Assembly (NCBI GenBank): GCA_037178675.1
Contig: JAYMGJ010000251.1
Location: 1 to 64,000 of the forward strand
From: Scleroderma bovista
Lineage: Eukaryota; Basidiomycota; Agaricomycetes; Boletales; Sclerodermataceae
DNA: 64,000 bases
Direction of reading: 5' to 3'
How positions within the stretch are numbered: the first letter of the stretch is position 1; every line of letters begins with the position of its first letter. A model generated the notes under the pieces. The model saw only the letters and a program-made list of their open reading frames with translations, ran no database searches and was not told the origin of the DNA. Positions 1 through 10,800 of this stretch are shown here, piece by piece. A program made the position numbers and the translations under genes.

Positions 1-1324
1 TGTAAAGGTGACATTGCCACTCTAAGGCCCACCGTTATGATCGGTGTTCCTCTTGTCTGGGAGACTATTCGTAAAAGCGTTATTGTCAAGGTGAACGAAG
101 GCGGAGCGCTCAGGAAGAATATATTCTATGGCGCATTTGCACTCAAGAAGGCAAAGGTGCCTATTCTGAGCCATGTTGCGGATGCAGTCGTGTTTAGTCG
201 TGTTCGGGCAGCCACAGGTGGTCGACTCCGTCTGGCACTAAGCGGTGGTGCGGCATTGAGTAAGGAAACACAGGAGTTCTTATCTGTTGCTCTGGTCACG
301 GTTCTCCAAGGTCAGCCATCCTACGAAGTACATGCAGGTTCTGATTGGGTTTCAGGTTACGGCATGACAGAATCCTGCGCTATGTGCGCCATTTTACCCC
401 CTGAACTAATGCAGTATGGCTCGGTGGGGTTGCCTGTGCCGTCTGTGGAGATCAAACTACTGGATGTTCCCGAGGCTGGGTACAAGTCTAGCAACAATCC
501 ACCTCAGGGCGAGGTTTGCATCAGGGGCCCAGCAGTAACGAAGGGCTACTACAAGAGGCCGGACCTGAATAACGACGAGAAGATCTTTACAAAGGATGGA
601 TGGTTGCGTACCGGTGACATTGGACAATGGAACGCTGATGGGACCCTTTCTCTGATTGATCGGTGGGTTGCTGTGCATGGTCCCGTGCCAGTGGGCGTAG
701 TTGATGTGCTTACGGTGCACCTAGCATCAAGAACCTCATCAAGCTCCAAAGCGGAGAGGTATGTTTCCTAAGATAGCGTAGGTGGCTGGATATGACGTTA
801 TGCCTTTACAGTACATTGCACTGGAGCAACTTGAGTCCGTTTACATGTCCTGCGACTTAGTGGCCAATCTCTGCGTTCACGTATCTCCAGAAGCGAAGCA
901 GCCTATTGCGATTATCGTCCCGCACGAGCTCAACTTACGGCATGCACTCGAGGGGGCCAAGTTGAATGGCGTCGATGCCACAGCACCTCTTGCTGATCTC
1001 TGTGCGAACAAGGCTGTGCAGCAACTCGTCCTGAAAGAGACCAATGAGTTGGGGAAGAAGAATGGCTTCAAGCCTATGGAGACCCTCGAAGCAGTTATTC
1101 TCACCGCTGACGAATGGACGCCCGAGAGTGGGTTTGTGACCGCGGCACAGAAGGTGCAACGAACCAAAGTTGCCAGGCACTTTGAGAGGGAGATCAAGGT
1201 ACGTTCATCCTGTCACACACCCCTGGTCCTGAACAGTGCTCCTTTATCTGTTCTCTTTATGTGGCAAACTTTTTGACGCTGACTCGACGTCACCCATACA
1301 CAGGAAGTATACCACCAGTCCTAA
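1..1324 (+). CDS. Long-chain acyl-CoA synthetase, C-terminal part (5' end outside window)
   Basis: Adenylate-forming enzyme that activates long-chain fatty acids to acyl-CoA by way of an acyl-AMP. The frame is already open at base 1, so the start lies upstream. I read exons 1-662, 725-758, 812-1198 and 1304-1324, with a stop at 1322-1324. Visible AMP-binding motifs are SGYGMTES (A5 region), GEVCIRGPAVTKGYYKRPD, WLRTGDIGQW (A7-like) and LIDR-IKNLIKLQSGEY, the last rebuilt only when the two short introns at 663-724 and 759-811 are removed. The C-terminal helical part (ELGKKNGFKPMETLEAVIL) is typical of eukaryotic ACSL/Faa-type enzymes. No internal stops are needed, so it is probably functional. 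Which Faa paralogue it is cannot be decided from this half. Confidence 0.9.
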
Positions 1325-2008
1325 TACGCGCATGGCCCCTCGTCGACTATTTTTGGATTTCATTCTCAATGTAGTTGTTTATTTAGTTGATATTGTACCA
1401 CTTGGGTATTGCTTATGATGTCTTATGTGCTACGGACTGTATGTGATCGTGTTCTTGTCTTTTTTTCGTTGGGGTTATTTCGGTGTCTCGGAGGGTACAC
1501 GCACAACCGAAACCCGGAAGGCGATGAAAAGGCATCCGTGTATTACGTAAGTCGTGGTACCATCTGGCACGAAGGCGCTGCTGCGATTCGGTAAAAGCAA
1601 GCAAGCAAGCAGTCGACTCTTTCTTCCCTCGACCACCACCGTCGACACCGTCTTTGTAGTTGACTTTGTCCTTGTCGTCGCTGCTGTCGTCATCGTTGAC
1701 GAGTGTACATCATAGACGAACAAGGTTCTCGAGTTTGTATTCGATTCGACGTTGTTCGCCTCCACTCGAGGAACCCTCGTGCTGCGCGTGCCTGCGGACC
1801 CAAAGGCAAGGCTGATTCTCGACTTATGTCCTCGCTTTACATTCTTACCTCAACCCGACTGCTTTCCGTCGATCTGGGTAAATTCAACTTCAGCGTTTCC
1901 CCGGTCTATCGTCGTCATCGTCTAGGATAAGAACTTCTCGAGAACTCGCACAAAGACCGGTCAGCGGAATAATTCGTATCATCGTCATCGCCATTATCTA
2001 TCACCGTC
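1325..2008. other. Intergenic region: 3' end of ACSL and 5' region of the Rho gene
   Basis: No coding segment recognised. It contains GTCGTC/CGTCAT-rich stretches just before the Rho start codon, which suit a 5' leader. Promoter elements cannot be fixed by eye. Confidence 0.5.
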
Positions 2009-3333
2009 ATGTCGTCGCAAGTTCCCGTGCGTGCCCCGTTTGAGAGCTTGTTTTATTTCAGGATTATCCAGGACGCTCGCTAATATGCGTCTCTGTGGGG
2101 TCGTGTAGATTCGTAGGAAGCTGGTTATTGTGGGTGATGGTGAGTGCTTTACACCTGGTTATTCCACTTGTACCCATGGCTGATCTGTTCGTTTTGCTTC
2201 CTCGCTTATATGTAGGTGCATGCGGCAAAACATCACTACTTTGCTCGTTTGCATTGGGGGAGTTCCCAAAGGAATACGTAAGTCGTATGTTTATGTCACG
2301 AGTCAACCACGTCCCCCCTCTTCCTCTACTTCTGCTGGCGAACGCTGATCCTTCACTGGTCACCCGTCTTCTACCGGCCATATAACAGCAACCGAGTGAG
2401 TAGCTTCCTCCTAACCACGTTGCCACGGTGGTCTGATTGCCGTTATTTCTTCCTCTCTCTTTCCTATTTTGCCGTCCTTGCGTCATCGCCACTACCCCTG
2501 TGTCTGCCGCATTCTGGGCTCTGTATCCGTGGTCTGTGTTCTAATTCGGTGACATCCGCTACACAGCCATATTCGAAAACTACGTTGCGGAGATCAGACT
2601 GGATGGAAAACCGGTGCAGCTGGCGCTCTGGGATACCGCGTTCGTGTTCTTTCTTTTGTGATGGCCGTGTATCTCAGGGGTATTTTTTTTTTTGGGTGGT
2701 ATTCGGTTGTTGTACTCCGTGCGTGTGCTTGTATAGTGGACAGGAAGAATACGAGGTGAGCTGTCCCCGTTCTCCACCCACCCCAATCGCGCCACATGCT
2801 CACACGGCGTTGTCTTCCCGTGATGATGAATAGCGTTTACGACCGCTGTCATACTCCAAATCACATGTCATCTTGATCGCTTTCGCCATTGACACTCCGG
2901 ATTCTTTGGAAAACGTCACTGTAAAGGTACGCATAATTCCCACCTTTATTCTTATATTCTAACGTTATGATGACGAATACAGTGGATCGAAGAAGTGCGC
3001 AGCATATGTGGCCCAACAGTTCCGATCCTCCTTGTCGGATGCAAGGCAGACCTACGACCATCCCCCGACTCGCAAGACATTGGCAACTACGTCTCGCGTG
3101 CACAGGCAGAACAGGTAGCGAACCAAATCGGAGCGCGCGCTTACAAGGAATGTTCAGCACTCAAGATTGAGGGTGTCGATGACGTGTTTGAGGCTGCTAC
3201 CCGTGCCAGCATGCTTATGCGCGAGGGCGTGCCGTCGTCGTCGCATCGTAGAGCGGCCAGTAATGGAAGGAGGGGAAGCACACATGGAGATTCTGGACAC
3301 GGCGGAGGATGGAAGTGTTGCGTTGTGTGCTGA
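2009..3333 (+). CDS. Rho family small GTPase, Rho2-like
   Basis: Ras-superfamily switch that controls actin and cell-wall synthesis at the plasma membrane. Exons are 2009-2026, 2109-2139, 2216-2277, 2389-2395, 2567-2639, 2737-2755, 2834-2926 and 2983-3333. They sum to 654 nt, giving 217 aa, a normal Rho length. Motifs in order: GDGACGKTS P-loop, effector loop YQPTIFENYV, WDTAGQEEYE (switch II), an ILLVGCKADLR box (TKxD-type position) and ECSALKIEGVDDVFEAA. A Ser/Arg/Gly-rich tail ends in KCCVVC, a CAAX box next to a palmitoylation-type Cys. The LRPLSYSKSHVILIAF and CAAX contexts are closest to fungal Rho2 as I know it. Exon 4 is only 7 nt (CAACCGA). Without it the effector loop is lost and the frame breaks. 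All borders are GT..AG. Confidence 0.9.
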
Positions 3334-4232
3334 TGACTATCCTTTCGCTGCGATCGAGACCGGGTTGAGTAAAGGAGTACCTTTATGGATGTCGTATGTG
3401 TACCAAGCTTGGGATCGTGCACTTTCCAGATAGTCCTGGGTTTCTATTTCGTCCTTGATGGATCTGACCCTCGATCTTTGTGTTTGCACGGGTACGGTAT
3501 CATAACATTACCATTATTCGCCTTTGTGTTTGTTCTGACAGAAACTTGCATTGTTGTTGTGTCAGCTAGTTGGGTATTGGTGGGCATGCAAAGTACTTTG
3601 TGTTGGTTCCTGTGCATGATTTAACAAAGTCCCAGAACTCTTGCTTGAAATGCAAAATAGTTCATAGTTGTACCCCTGCATTTGAACCTGGTTTGCATCC
3701 GTGGTTGTGATCCATTCATCACATGAATGTGATGTCATTTCTCACTGTCATAGTCATTCAGTGAAGTAGTTCATGAAGAATTGGAGAATACACTGTACTA
3801 GTATTGAAGACATGTTCCACTACTGTTTGAAAGGATACATTTTGTTTCATAGGGTAAAGGGTGCAAGCCTCAAGGCAGTCGTATTTCCTTTCCTGTTTGC
3901 TTCGTTTCCGCTTCCGCCTTCCGAATGTCTTATATATTCGAGGGCGTTGCCCACACCACCATCCCCTTCTTTCTCTCTCACTCCCATCTGCGTCTGCTCT
4001 CTGTGTAGCCTCACACATACCAATCCGAGATAATCTCCACGCGCTTGTCCACGTTCACGGCCCAATTGAATTGTCTGTCTCTCCGTGAACGGTGAGTTTC
4101 CACGCCCACGCTCACTCAATCATCGAGATCGCACACAATATCCCGCCAACGTACACGAAGAAAGGTAAGCGGCAGCTGATTTCGTACCCATCCACTATTC
4201 TGATCTATGATCGATAAGCTGGCACCTCACCA
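3334..4232. other. Intergenic, 3' region of the Rho gene
   Basis: No gene recognised. A pyrimidine-rich stretch and a TATATATT-like box lie near 3930, followed by a leader-like segment at 4010-4170. They may be the remains of the promoter of the WD40 fragment that follows. Confidence 0.4.
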
Positions 4233-4390
4233 GTTGCATTCTCACCAGATGGAAGGCACATTGTGTCAGGTTCAAGGGATAACACAATCCGACTTTGGGA
4301 TGCACAGACAGGTGTCCAGGCGGGCAGTCCACTTCAAGGCCACACTGACTCAGTCAACTCAGTTGCATTCTCACCTGGTGATGGCGGCGT
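4233..4390 (+). pseudogene. Isolated WD40 repeat fragment
   Basis: About 1.2 WD40 blades in one frame: a [18 protein letters not shown] strand, a [16 protein letters not shown] strand, then [13 protein letters not shown], after which the pattern stops. The DNA closely follows the late WD40 repeats of the NACHT-WD40 gene at 30.5-35.4 kb, especially the repeat at about 34735-34860. No NACHT part or further repeats surround it. I read it as a captured or deleted remnant of that gene family, not a gene. Confidence 0.8.
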
Positions 4391-6018
4391 CCCCGTTGTA
4401 GCGTGTTCATGCAAGCCTGCTTTCCTCATCATTCAGGTCAGCGAGATTTTTCATTGCCCGTTCGTTATTCATAGTCGCTTTGTAGTTGGACCATAATGTC
4501 GCATCGTCCATCAACCACTCCTACTTGACTCTGACCACCATCACGTTGCTGTACTCGTTGAGACTATTTCATACCACTGCACTTCCTTATCTCCTGTATT
4601 GCCAGCCAGACTACATAAGTTCCACGTATCGCATGCTACATAATTTTCGCTCTGCACGTCAAATCTGATTTGATCGCTCGTCGAGTAGTAGTGCAACCAG
4701 GACTTCATTGCTGAGCGCTGAGGCTAAGGTTTACGCGTTTCCTCCGAGGAGGTCAAGCCAACGTTTGATCTGTGTTTGTATTTCTCGAGCGCATGCATAT
4801 TCTTTCTCTTGAACGATGCACGGTGCCGACCACGAAAGAAGATCGGCAGATTTATAACAAATGCACAGAGAGATAGACTACTGGCACAGACAAAAGCCAC
4901 GAACGAGCGAGAGGGAGCAAACGCGCAATCACGGTCCAAGAACATTCTTTTTCTGATATTTGTTGGCTGGATGCTCAGCAGCCAGCTACTACAGCCAGCT
5001 GCACGACGGGTATACATAACTGCCTCCCACTTAAGCCTCCCGTCCCGTGGAACCTGTGCATTGCACAATACATCGTCCATCTTTAGCGTGCGGCCGCGAC
5101 AATAGCCAAGGCTCGGCGATTCCATCCCCAACGTCGTGCCAATCTTCTAAAGCGACACCCATCGACAAAGGAATACAGTCGTTCTTCACGGCGAAGGCCA
5201 AGTTGAGGCTAAAGCTCTACTACGATTTCAACAGAAGCAAGCGGCTGTCTCTTTCTTCTCTCAGAGACTCTGACCAGCTCGATGCTATCACACCTTGTCG
5301 AATGTATGAGATTTGCGACTTTACATTCCATTCCGATGGCCCTGTTCCCCCTATCTCAGTGTGCGTACGACTCGCGGAAACAACACTGCTGTGCCTGCAG
5401 AAGACTCATGGAAAGCTGAGCTCGCTGATTTTCCTCTCGTTCTGTGGTTTCCCTCAACCCGAATCATTAACCACTCTTACTTTATGTAATAATCTCAACC
5501 CCACATTTCTAGGCCTCCCTTCCATCTCTGCTCGTGTTATCATCGCTAGGAGAACTTGATGCATTTGCGGGAGTCGTACCGTTGTTGTGGTCATCATGGA
5601 ATGGTGGTTATTTGTCCATAACTGTGCTAGAAAGCTAGCTATGAGTGCTGCCATTGGTTGACTAATTGTCATAGTAGCTCGTGTCTGTGCTCTATCACTT
5701 GCTACGTCACGCATGCACATGCCCTCGCAATATGTACCCAACTTTGGATATTTGCCCACAAGTGCATGCAACAAGATACCGCGTTCACCCTCAGGGAAGT
5801 CCTTTTTTACCCCAACTTGCTCGGCTGGAGGCTGATCCCCTCGGCCGTACTAGCAAAACGGAATAAGTACCTCCATCTTGATACGATGACCACATCACCA
5901 GCGCCGCCTAATTCCCTATCTCACGGACCCTGTGTTACTCCCTTGTGTCTGTTTCCTGTGTCGTTGCGCCGTAGATGCTGATCTCTGGATCGCATAGTCA
6001 TAGGGAATTATAGTGCGG
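4391..6018. other. Stretch with no recognisable gene
   Basis: The longest open frame (5047-5559, 170 codons on plus) shows no domain I recognise, has low complexity, and looks like an incidental ORF or part of an unknown spliced gene. No splice pattern made a convincing protein. Confidence 0.4.
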
Positions 6019-6271
6019 GAGATTAGTCTGGGTTGATGTAGCAGGCGCTCTGGGGTACGTTCGTGATGCTCATTTCATTATGTATATCTCTGGGGTATCT
6101 TCTCTTTTGTTCCCTTACAATCCGCAAGTGCGAGGTGAGTCTCCGCCACACCCAAGCCCTCGTCCTCGTATGCTCATATGTACTCTCCCCAATTGGTGTT
6201 TCTGATAGCTCTCATACCTCGTCCTTTCCTTTGCCATCCACACCCGGATTTCCTGAATAGTGTCACCTTAT
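6019..6271 (+). pseudogene. Decayed fragment of the Rho2-like gene
   Basis: The stretch follows the genomic sequence of the intact Rho gene from exon 5 through the start of exon 7, introns included. Shared landmarks are GGCGCTCTGGG, a TATCTCTGGGGTAT intron segment (2671-2684 in the source), CGAGGTGAG at the exon 6 donor, and ATCCACACCCGGATTTCCTGAA against the source ATTGACACTCCGGATTCTTTGGAA. Because introns are kept, it arose by DNA duplication rather than from mRNA. Several indels destroy the frame. Confidence 0.7.
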
Positions 6272-6741
6272 AGGCGGGGCGGACATGGCGCCAAATGTAA
6301 ATGTGCGCCTTTAACGCCATAGTATACCAAGGGCTGTCGATTTACCTCCAGTTAATTTGTCAATCACACTTGAAGGGAAACCGCCGCCGCCACGTCGAAT
6401 AAAAAAAACAAAGGGTGAATTTCAGATTGTCCTGTCGCGGTTGAAGGAGCTAATGCCAGAATTTGATGCTGTAGGCTACCAATGGGATGCTGGCAGGTGT
6501 CTCCAATCCCGGACCATGGGTTTACCGTGAGCCATTATGTCCACACTTGAGAATAACTAGTTCTTATTATTGGCAGTCCGAAATTTGGGGAGGCGAGATT
6601 ACTTGCAGGAATCCGAGGATGATGATCAATGCCGAGAATATGCAAACGTTAAGGTCTATAAAATGGGACGGAGAATTCTCAGACTCTGGAGTGTCTTAAC
6701 CCAGCTCAAATCAACTCCAACATAACTAAATCTCTGCATTT
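6272..6741. other. Intergenic upstream of the small secreted protein
   Basis: No coding segment recognised. An A-rich run lies at 6402-6411. Confidence 0.4.
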
Positions 6742-6989
6742 ATGTGTTTTGCACTGGTTTCTCTTCTTGTCGCATCCTTTGCCATTGCCAGCATCAGTCC
6801 AAATGCTATTCCACTTGAGCTTGAACAGAGGGCCGAATATCACTCCGCTTGGCACGAGTGTTCAGTGGACATCCAATGCTGTGGCAGGGCATGCTTCAAA
6901 TATTTCAGATTTTGTATTGTAAGAGTATCTAAACCATGACCATCATTGGGGAGCTTCAACATTTTGCTTGATATCTTCAGGGAAATTAA
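6742..6989 (+). CDS. Candidate small secreted cysteine-rich protein
   Basis: ATG at 6742 opens a 61-aa protein if the intron 6919-6980 (GTAAGA..TTCAG) is removed. Exon 2 then adds two codons and a TAA. The first 18 or so residues (MCFALVSLLVASFAIASI) form a textbook signal peptide. They are followed by a short pro-like stretch containing LELEQR and a cysteine-rich core with spacing C-x5-CC-x3-C-x6-C (ECSVDIQCCGRACFKYFRFC). This arrangement is common in fungal small secreted proteins, including effector-like peptides, but I do not recognise a family. The odd cysteine number in the core is unusual. The start is chosen because it is the only ATG before the hydrophobic segment. RNA evidence would be needed to prove it is expressed. 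Confidence 0.5.
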
Positions 6990-6990
6990 C

Positions 6991-7086
6991 CACCCCGGGT
7001 GACAGAACATGCACTGTGGGAAGTAGACCAGGTGAAAATCCTCTGACATTTCACCCAAACTCCGGGATACTGTCACCCGTGGGGTG
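6991..7086. repeat. Short inverted repeat with GGGTGA/TCACCC motifs
   Basis: CACCCCGGGTGACAG at 6991-7005 is mirrored by CTGTCACCCGTGGGGTG at 7070-7086, differing by a 2-nt insertion. TTTCACCC and GGGTGAAA occur several more times up to 7195. It may be a small stem-loop or a MITE remnant. Confidence 0.55.
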
Positions 7087-7494
7087 GGTGAAATAAACCT
7101 GCACTAGATTGTTATCACCCATGTATTAGTTGGGGATTTTGAGCCATTTACTGGTTCAATCACTTGGTACACTTTTTGGGATAGAGGGTGAAAACATACT
7201 GTATTCCAAGTGAAAATGTTAGCCCTACAATGCTGAGAATGAGAGTGAAATGTAATTAGATTGACTGACTATGCTACGAGAGCTCAGGTACAAACATATG
7301 TAAAGACCTCGTCAGCCCGCAGAGATGAGGATAGAAACCAGACGGAGACAATCAAAATAAAGAAGAACGAAGATGATAAGGAATTTCAGAAGAGATGGAA
7401 TGGCACAAATGGTAACTATAGAGCTTGGTCATTATGTAAGCAATGGTTCCTTTTTTTTTTGGTTATGCTGTCTGCTACAGTTGAGGACAACCAA
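7087..7494. other. Intergenic up to the retrotransposon target site
   Basis: AT-rich, no gene recognised. The last five bases, ACCAA at 7490-7494, are the left target-site duplication of the gypsy element. Confidence 0.6.
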
Positions 7495-7865
7495 TGAGAT
7501 GACCCTAGGCAGAACACCTAAGACCCAACTACACGCGAGGCTCTGAGAGGAAATAGGACGCGAGGATCTAGAGCAATAACCCAAGATGAGCTCGAATGGG
7601 GAGCCTCTGGGTGCTGGATTGCACGGTATATATACTACTATACATGAGGGCTACGCGAGGCTATCCATGAGGCTACGTGCAGGTAGAAGGCTAAGCAATG
7701 ACATCACTGTGGAGCTAAGGCTATGCGTAATGATGTCAAGGGTGGCAGCGTGTACAGCACGAGGTACAGGTCTAGACTAGGTAGATAAGATAGAGGCTGT
7801 ACACTAAGATAAGATAAACGCTATCTAATCGCAGATTAGATAAGATAAAAAGTTGGACCGTAACA
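7495..7865 (-). repeat. 3' LTR of the gypsy element
   Basis: 371 bp, starting TGAGATGACC and ending GACCGTAACA on the plus strand. It carries TATATATA near 7630 and a repeated TAGATAAGATA motif near its end. It matches the other LTR over its whole length. Confidence 0.95.
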
Positions 7866-7880
7866 CTACTCCCCCCTCAG
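7866..7880 (-). other. Polypurine tract of the gypsy element
   Basis: On the minus strand this reads CTGAGGGGGGAGTAG directly before the TG of the 3' LTR, the expected primer site for plus-strand DNA synthesis. It overlaps the pol stop codon at 7877-7879. Confidence 0.85.
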
Positions 7881-10800
7881 GTGCAGGATTCCAGACTGCA
7901 GAACTGAGCGTCACAAACCGTGAGGTTTTCGGGGACACGACTAAATAACGAGTCAAAGTCCGTCTGGGCCATACGAAGCTTCCGAGGAGCAGAGGGGTTT
8001 TCTCGGTAAAAGCGCTCGACTACCAGAGGAGAATTCTTTAAATTCGATGAGGGCTCCCATGTTCTTTCATGTTCTTCGTACCCTTTCCAGTGTACCAAAT
8101 ACTGGAGTTGTCTTTTATAAATACGAGAGGCTACTATATAGTCCACTTCGTACTCCTCATCGCGTTCTTCAGAGACATGTACCGGACCGGGCCGAGACAC
8201 GGGCTGTCCGGGAAGAGGACCTAAATAAGGTTTAACTCGAGAAACATTCACAACCGGGTGAATCCGAAGAGTTTTCGGGAGCTTAAGCTCGACCGCATTC
8301 GGGGTTACACGAGTGACCTCATAGGGACCAATCCATTTCTCCGTAAGCTTCTTAGAAGCACGATTTAGCATACGAAGGTTGTCCGTAGAAAGCCAAACTT
8401 GTTGGCCTACAACATAGTCCGGGGCGGGATTTCTATGCTTATCCGCCTGAAGCTTCATATTACGTTTTGCCTTCTCAGAAGACTCAACAACTTTATTAAA
8501 TACGGCGGCAAAGTCCTTAGCCGCTGGGGCTACTGTGTCGATCGGCTCAACACCCATACGAGGGGAATAACTCCGGGTAATTCCAAACGGTGAATCAGTG
8601 GTCACCTCCGAGACCGTGTTGTTCCAAACGAACTGGGCAATTTTGATCCATTTGGCCCATTCGTCCTGACGATCGTTGACGTAAGTTCGGAGGTACTGAT
8701 TAATTTCGCGGTTCAACCGCTCCGTTTGACCATCGGTCTGAGGGTGAAATGCCGTAGACATTTTCCTTTTAACGCCTAAAAGTCTATACAACTCCCCCAG
8801 GAAGTTGCTTGCAAAGACCGATCCGCGGTCTGACACAACGGAAGACGGGAGTCCATGCTGACACCAGACATGATCTCTAAATAACTCAGCGGTTGATAAG
8901 GCGGTTTCCTCTTTAGTGCAAGGCACAAACACGACTTCTTTGGAAAACCGATCAACCACGACTAATATATAATCGTAACCGAGGGATTCCGGCATCTCGG
9001 TAAAGTCCATAGTGACATCAAGCCACGGGCCGCTAGGGGTAGGGAGAGGGATAAGACTTCCAGAAGTCTTTTGATTTGATACCTTGGACTGTTGGCACTT
9101 TTGACAGTGCTTTACGTAGGTTTGAATCTGCTCTTTCATCCCTTTCCAAGAATAATGCTTCCTGAGCGCGTTATACGTAGCTTTTACTCCTTTATGACCA
9201 GCAACAGGAGTATCGTGAAAGTTCGTAATGAGCGACTGTCGCTCTTCGTAAGACTGATCAGTGACGTCGATCAGTTTAATAGATACCGGGTTTAACAGGA
9301 CCTGGTCCTTGTTATCGTCGGAACTAGATACGTAATGGTCCGATCGTCTGCTAAGCGGATCAGCAACGTGCATCTGGGTTCCCTTCTTATAGATAAGTGA
9401 ATAGTTAAACCGCGTCATCCACATCTGCCAGCGCGCTTGGCGTTTAGACAAATTCTGCGATTTGGTGAAGTACGTTAAATTATGATGGTCCGTGTAGATC
9501 TCAAAGGCGTAAGGAGTGGCCTCGAGATAATGGCGCCAGGCCTCAGTTGCTTTTATGATGGCCAGCATCTCTTTATCGTGAATAGGATAATTTCGTTCTG
9601 GAGGCGTCATGGAATGTGACATGTACGCGACGGGTCTGAATTCGCCGTCTTCGCACTTCACGGATATCACTCCCCCGACGGCGAACTCAGACGCATCGGT
9701 TTCGAGGCGGAATTCGCGGTCCTGGTCAGGGTACTGAAGTACCGGAGCACGAGTAAAGGCGGCTTTCAAAGCTTCAAACGCAGCGCGTTCCTTTTCTCCA
9801 AAGTTAAATATCGTATCTTTACACGTAAGGTCCGTCATGGGTCTAGCCATGATCGCATAATCTTTAATGAAACGTCTATAGAAATTGCCGAGACCTAGGA
9901 ACGCGCGAACCTGCTTTACGTTCGTTGGCTCAGGCCATTTCAAAATAGCATTAACTTTCTCAGGGTCCATTTTGATACCATCCCGTGACACGATCATACC
10001 GAGGAAGTCGACTTCGGTGACTCTGAAGCGACACTTCTCAGGTTTGACAAACAAGTCGTTATCACGTAAACGTTTCAAAACTTCCAGCACGATTCTATCA
10101 TGCTTTTCCTGATCGTCCGTGTCCGTAAATATCATAAGGTCGTCGATATACACCACGCAGACATCCGACATGTCGTGGAAAATCTCGTTCATCATTTTCT
10201 GGAATGTTGCGGGTGAATTACAGAGACCGAAATACATAACTAATGGCTCGAAAGCCCCTTTGTGCGTTACAAACGCAGCTTTCCACTCATCGCCTTCGCG
10301 AATCCTCACATTGTTATAACCCCACCGAAGGTCCATTTTCGTGAAGAGTTTACAACCCTTAAGCTTGTCAACAAGCTGAGAGATAAGCGGCAGCGGATAG
10401 TTATTTTTAATAGTCCAGTCGTTTACGTAGCGGTAATCCTGTACCATGCGCTTCTTGCCGTCCTTTTTCGGGATAAAGAAGACCGGTGACGTCTGCTGAC
10501 TAATAGAAGGTCGAATGTACCCTTTAGCGAGTTGATCATCAAGGAACGATTCGACTTCTTTTTGTTCATCAACAGAGAGCGGGATAAGTCTTCCCTTCTT
10601 GGGCGGGAAGTCTTCTTTCAGATCAATTCCGTGATCCCAAGGTTTTCTTAGCGGCATGCGCTCTGACGACTTTTTACTGAACACATCTAAGAACTCCCAG
10701 TACTCTTTAGGGACCTGCTTCTGAGCTTCTTCTAGGGTCGACTCATCGATAGTGACCTTTGATTCATGAGCTTTCAAAGCTTGCACCCAAGTTTCCTGAG

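Noticed and set aside
5047..5559. 170-codon plus ORF as a gene
   Set aside because: No domain, no convincing splice extension, and an overlapping 135-codon ORF on the other strand.
7586..7780. 64-codon ORF inside each LTR
   Set aside because: The same short ORF is in both LTRs because the LTRs match; no protein features.
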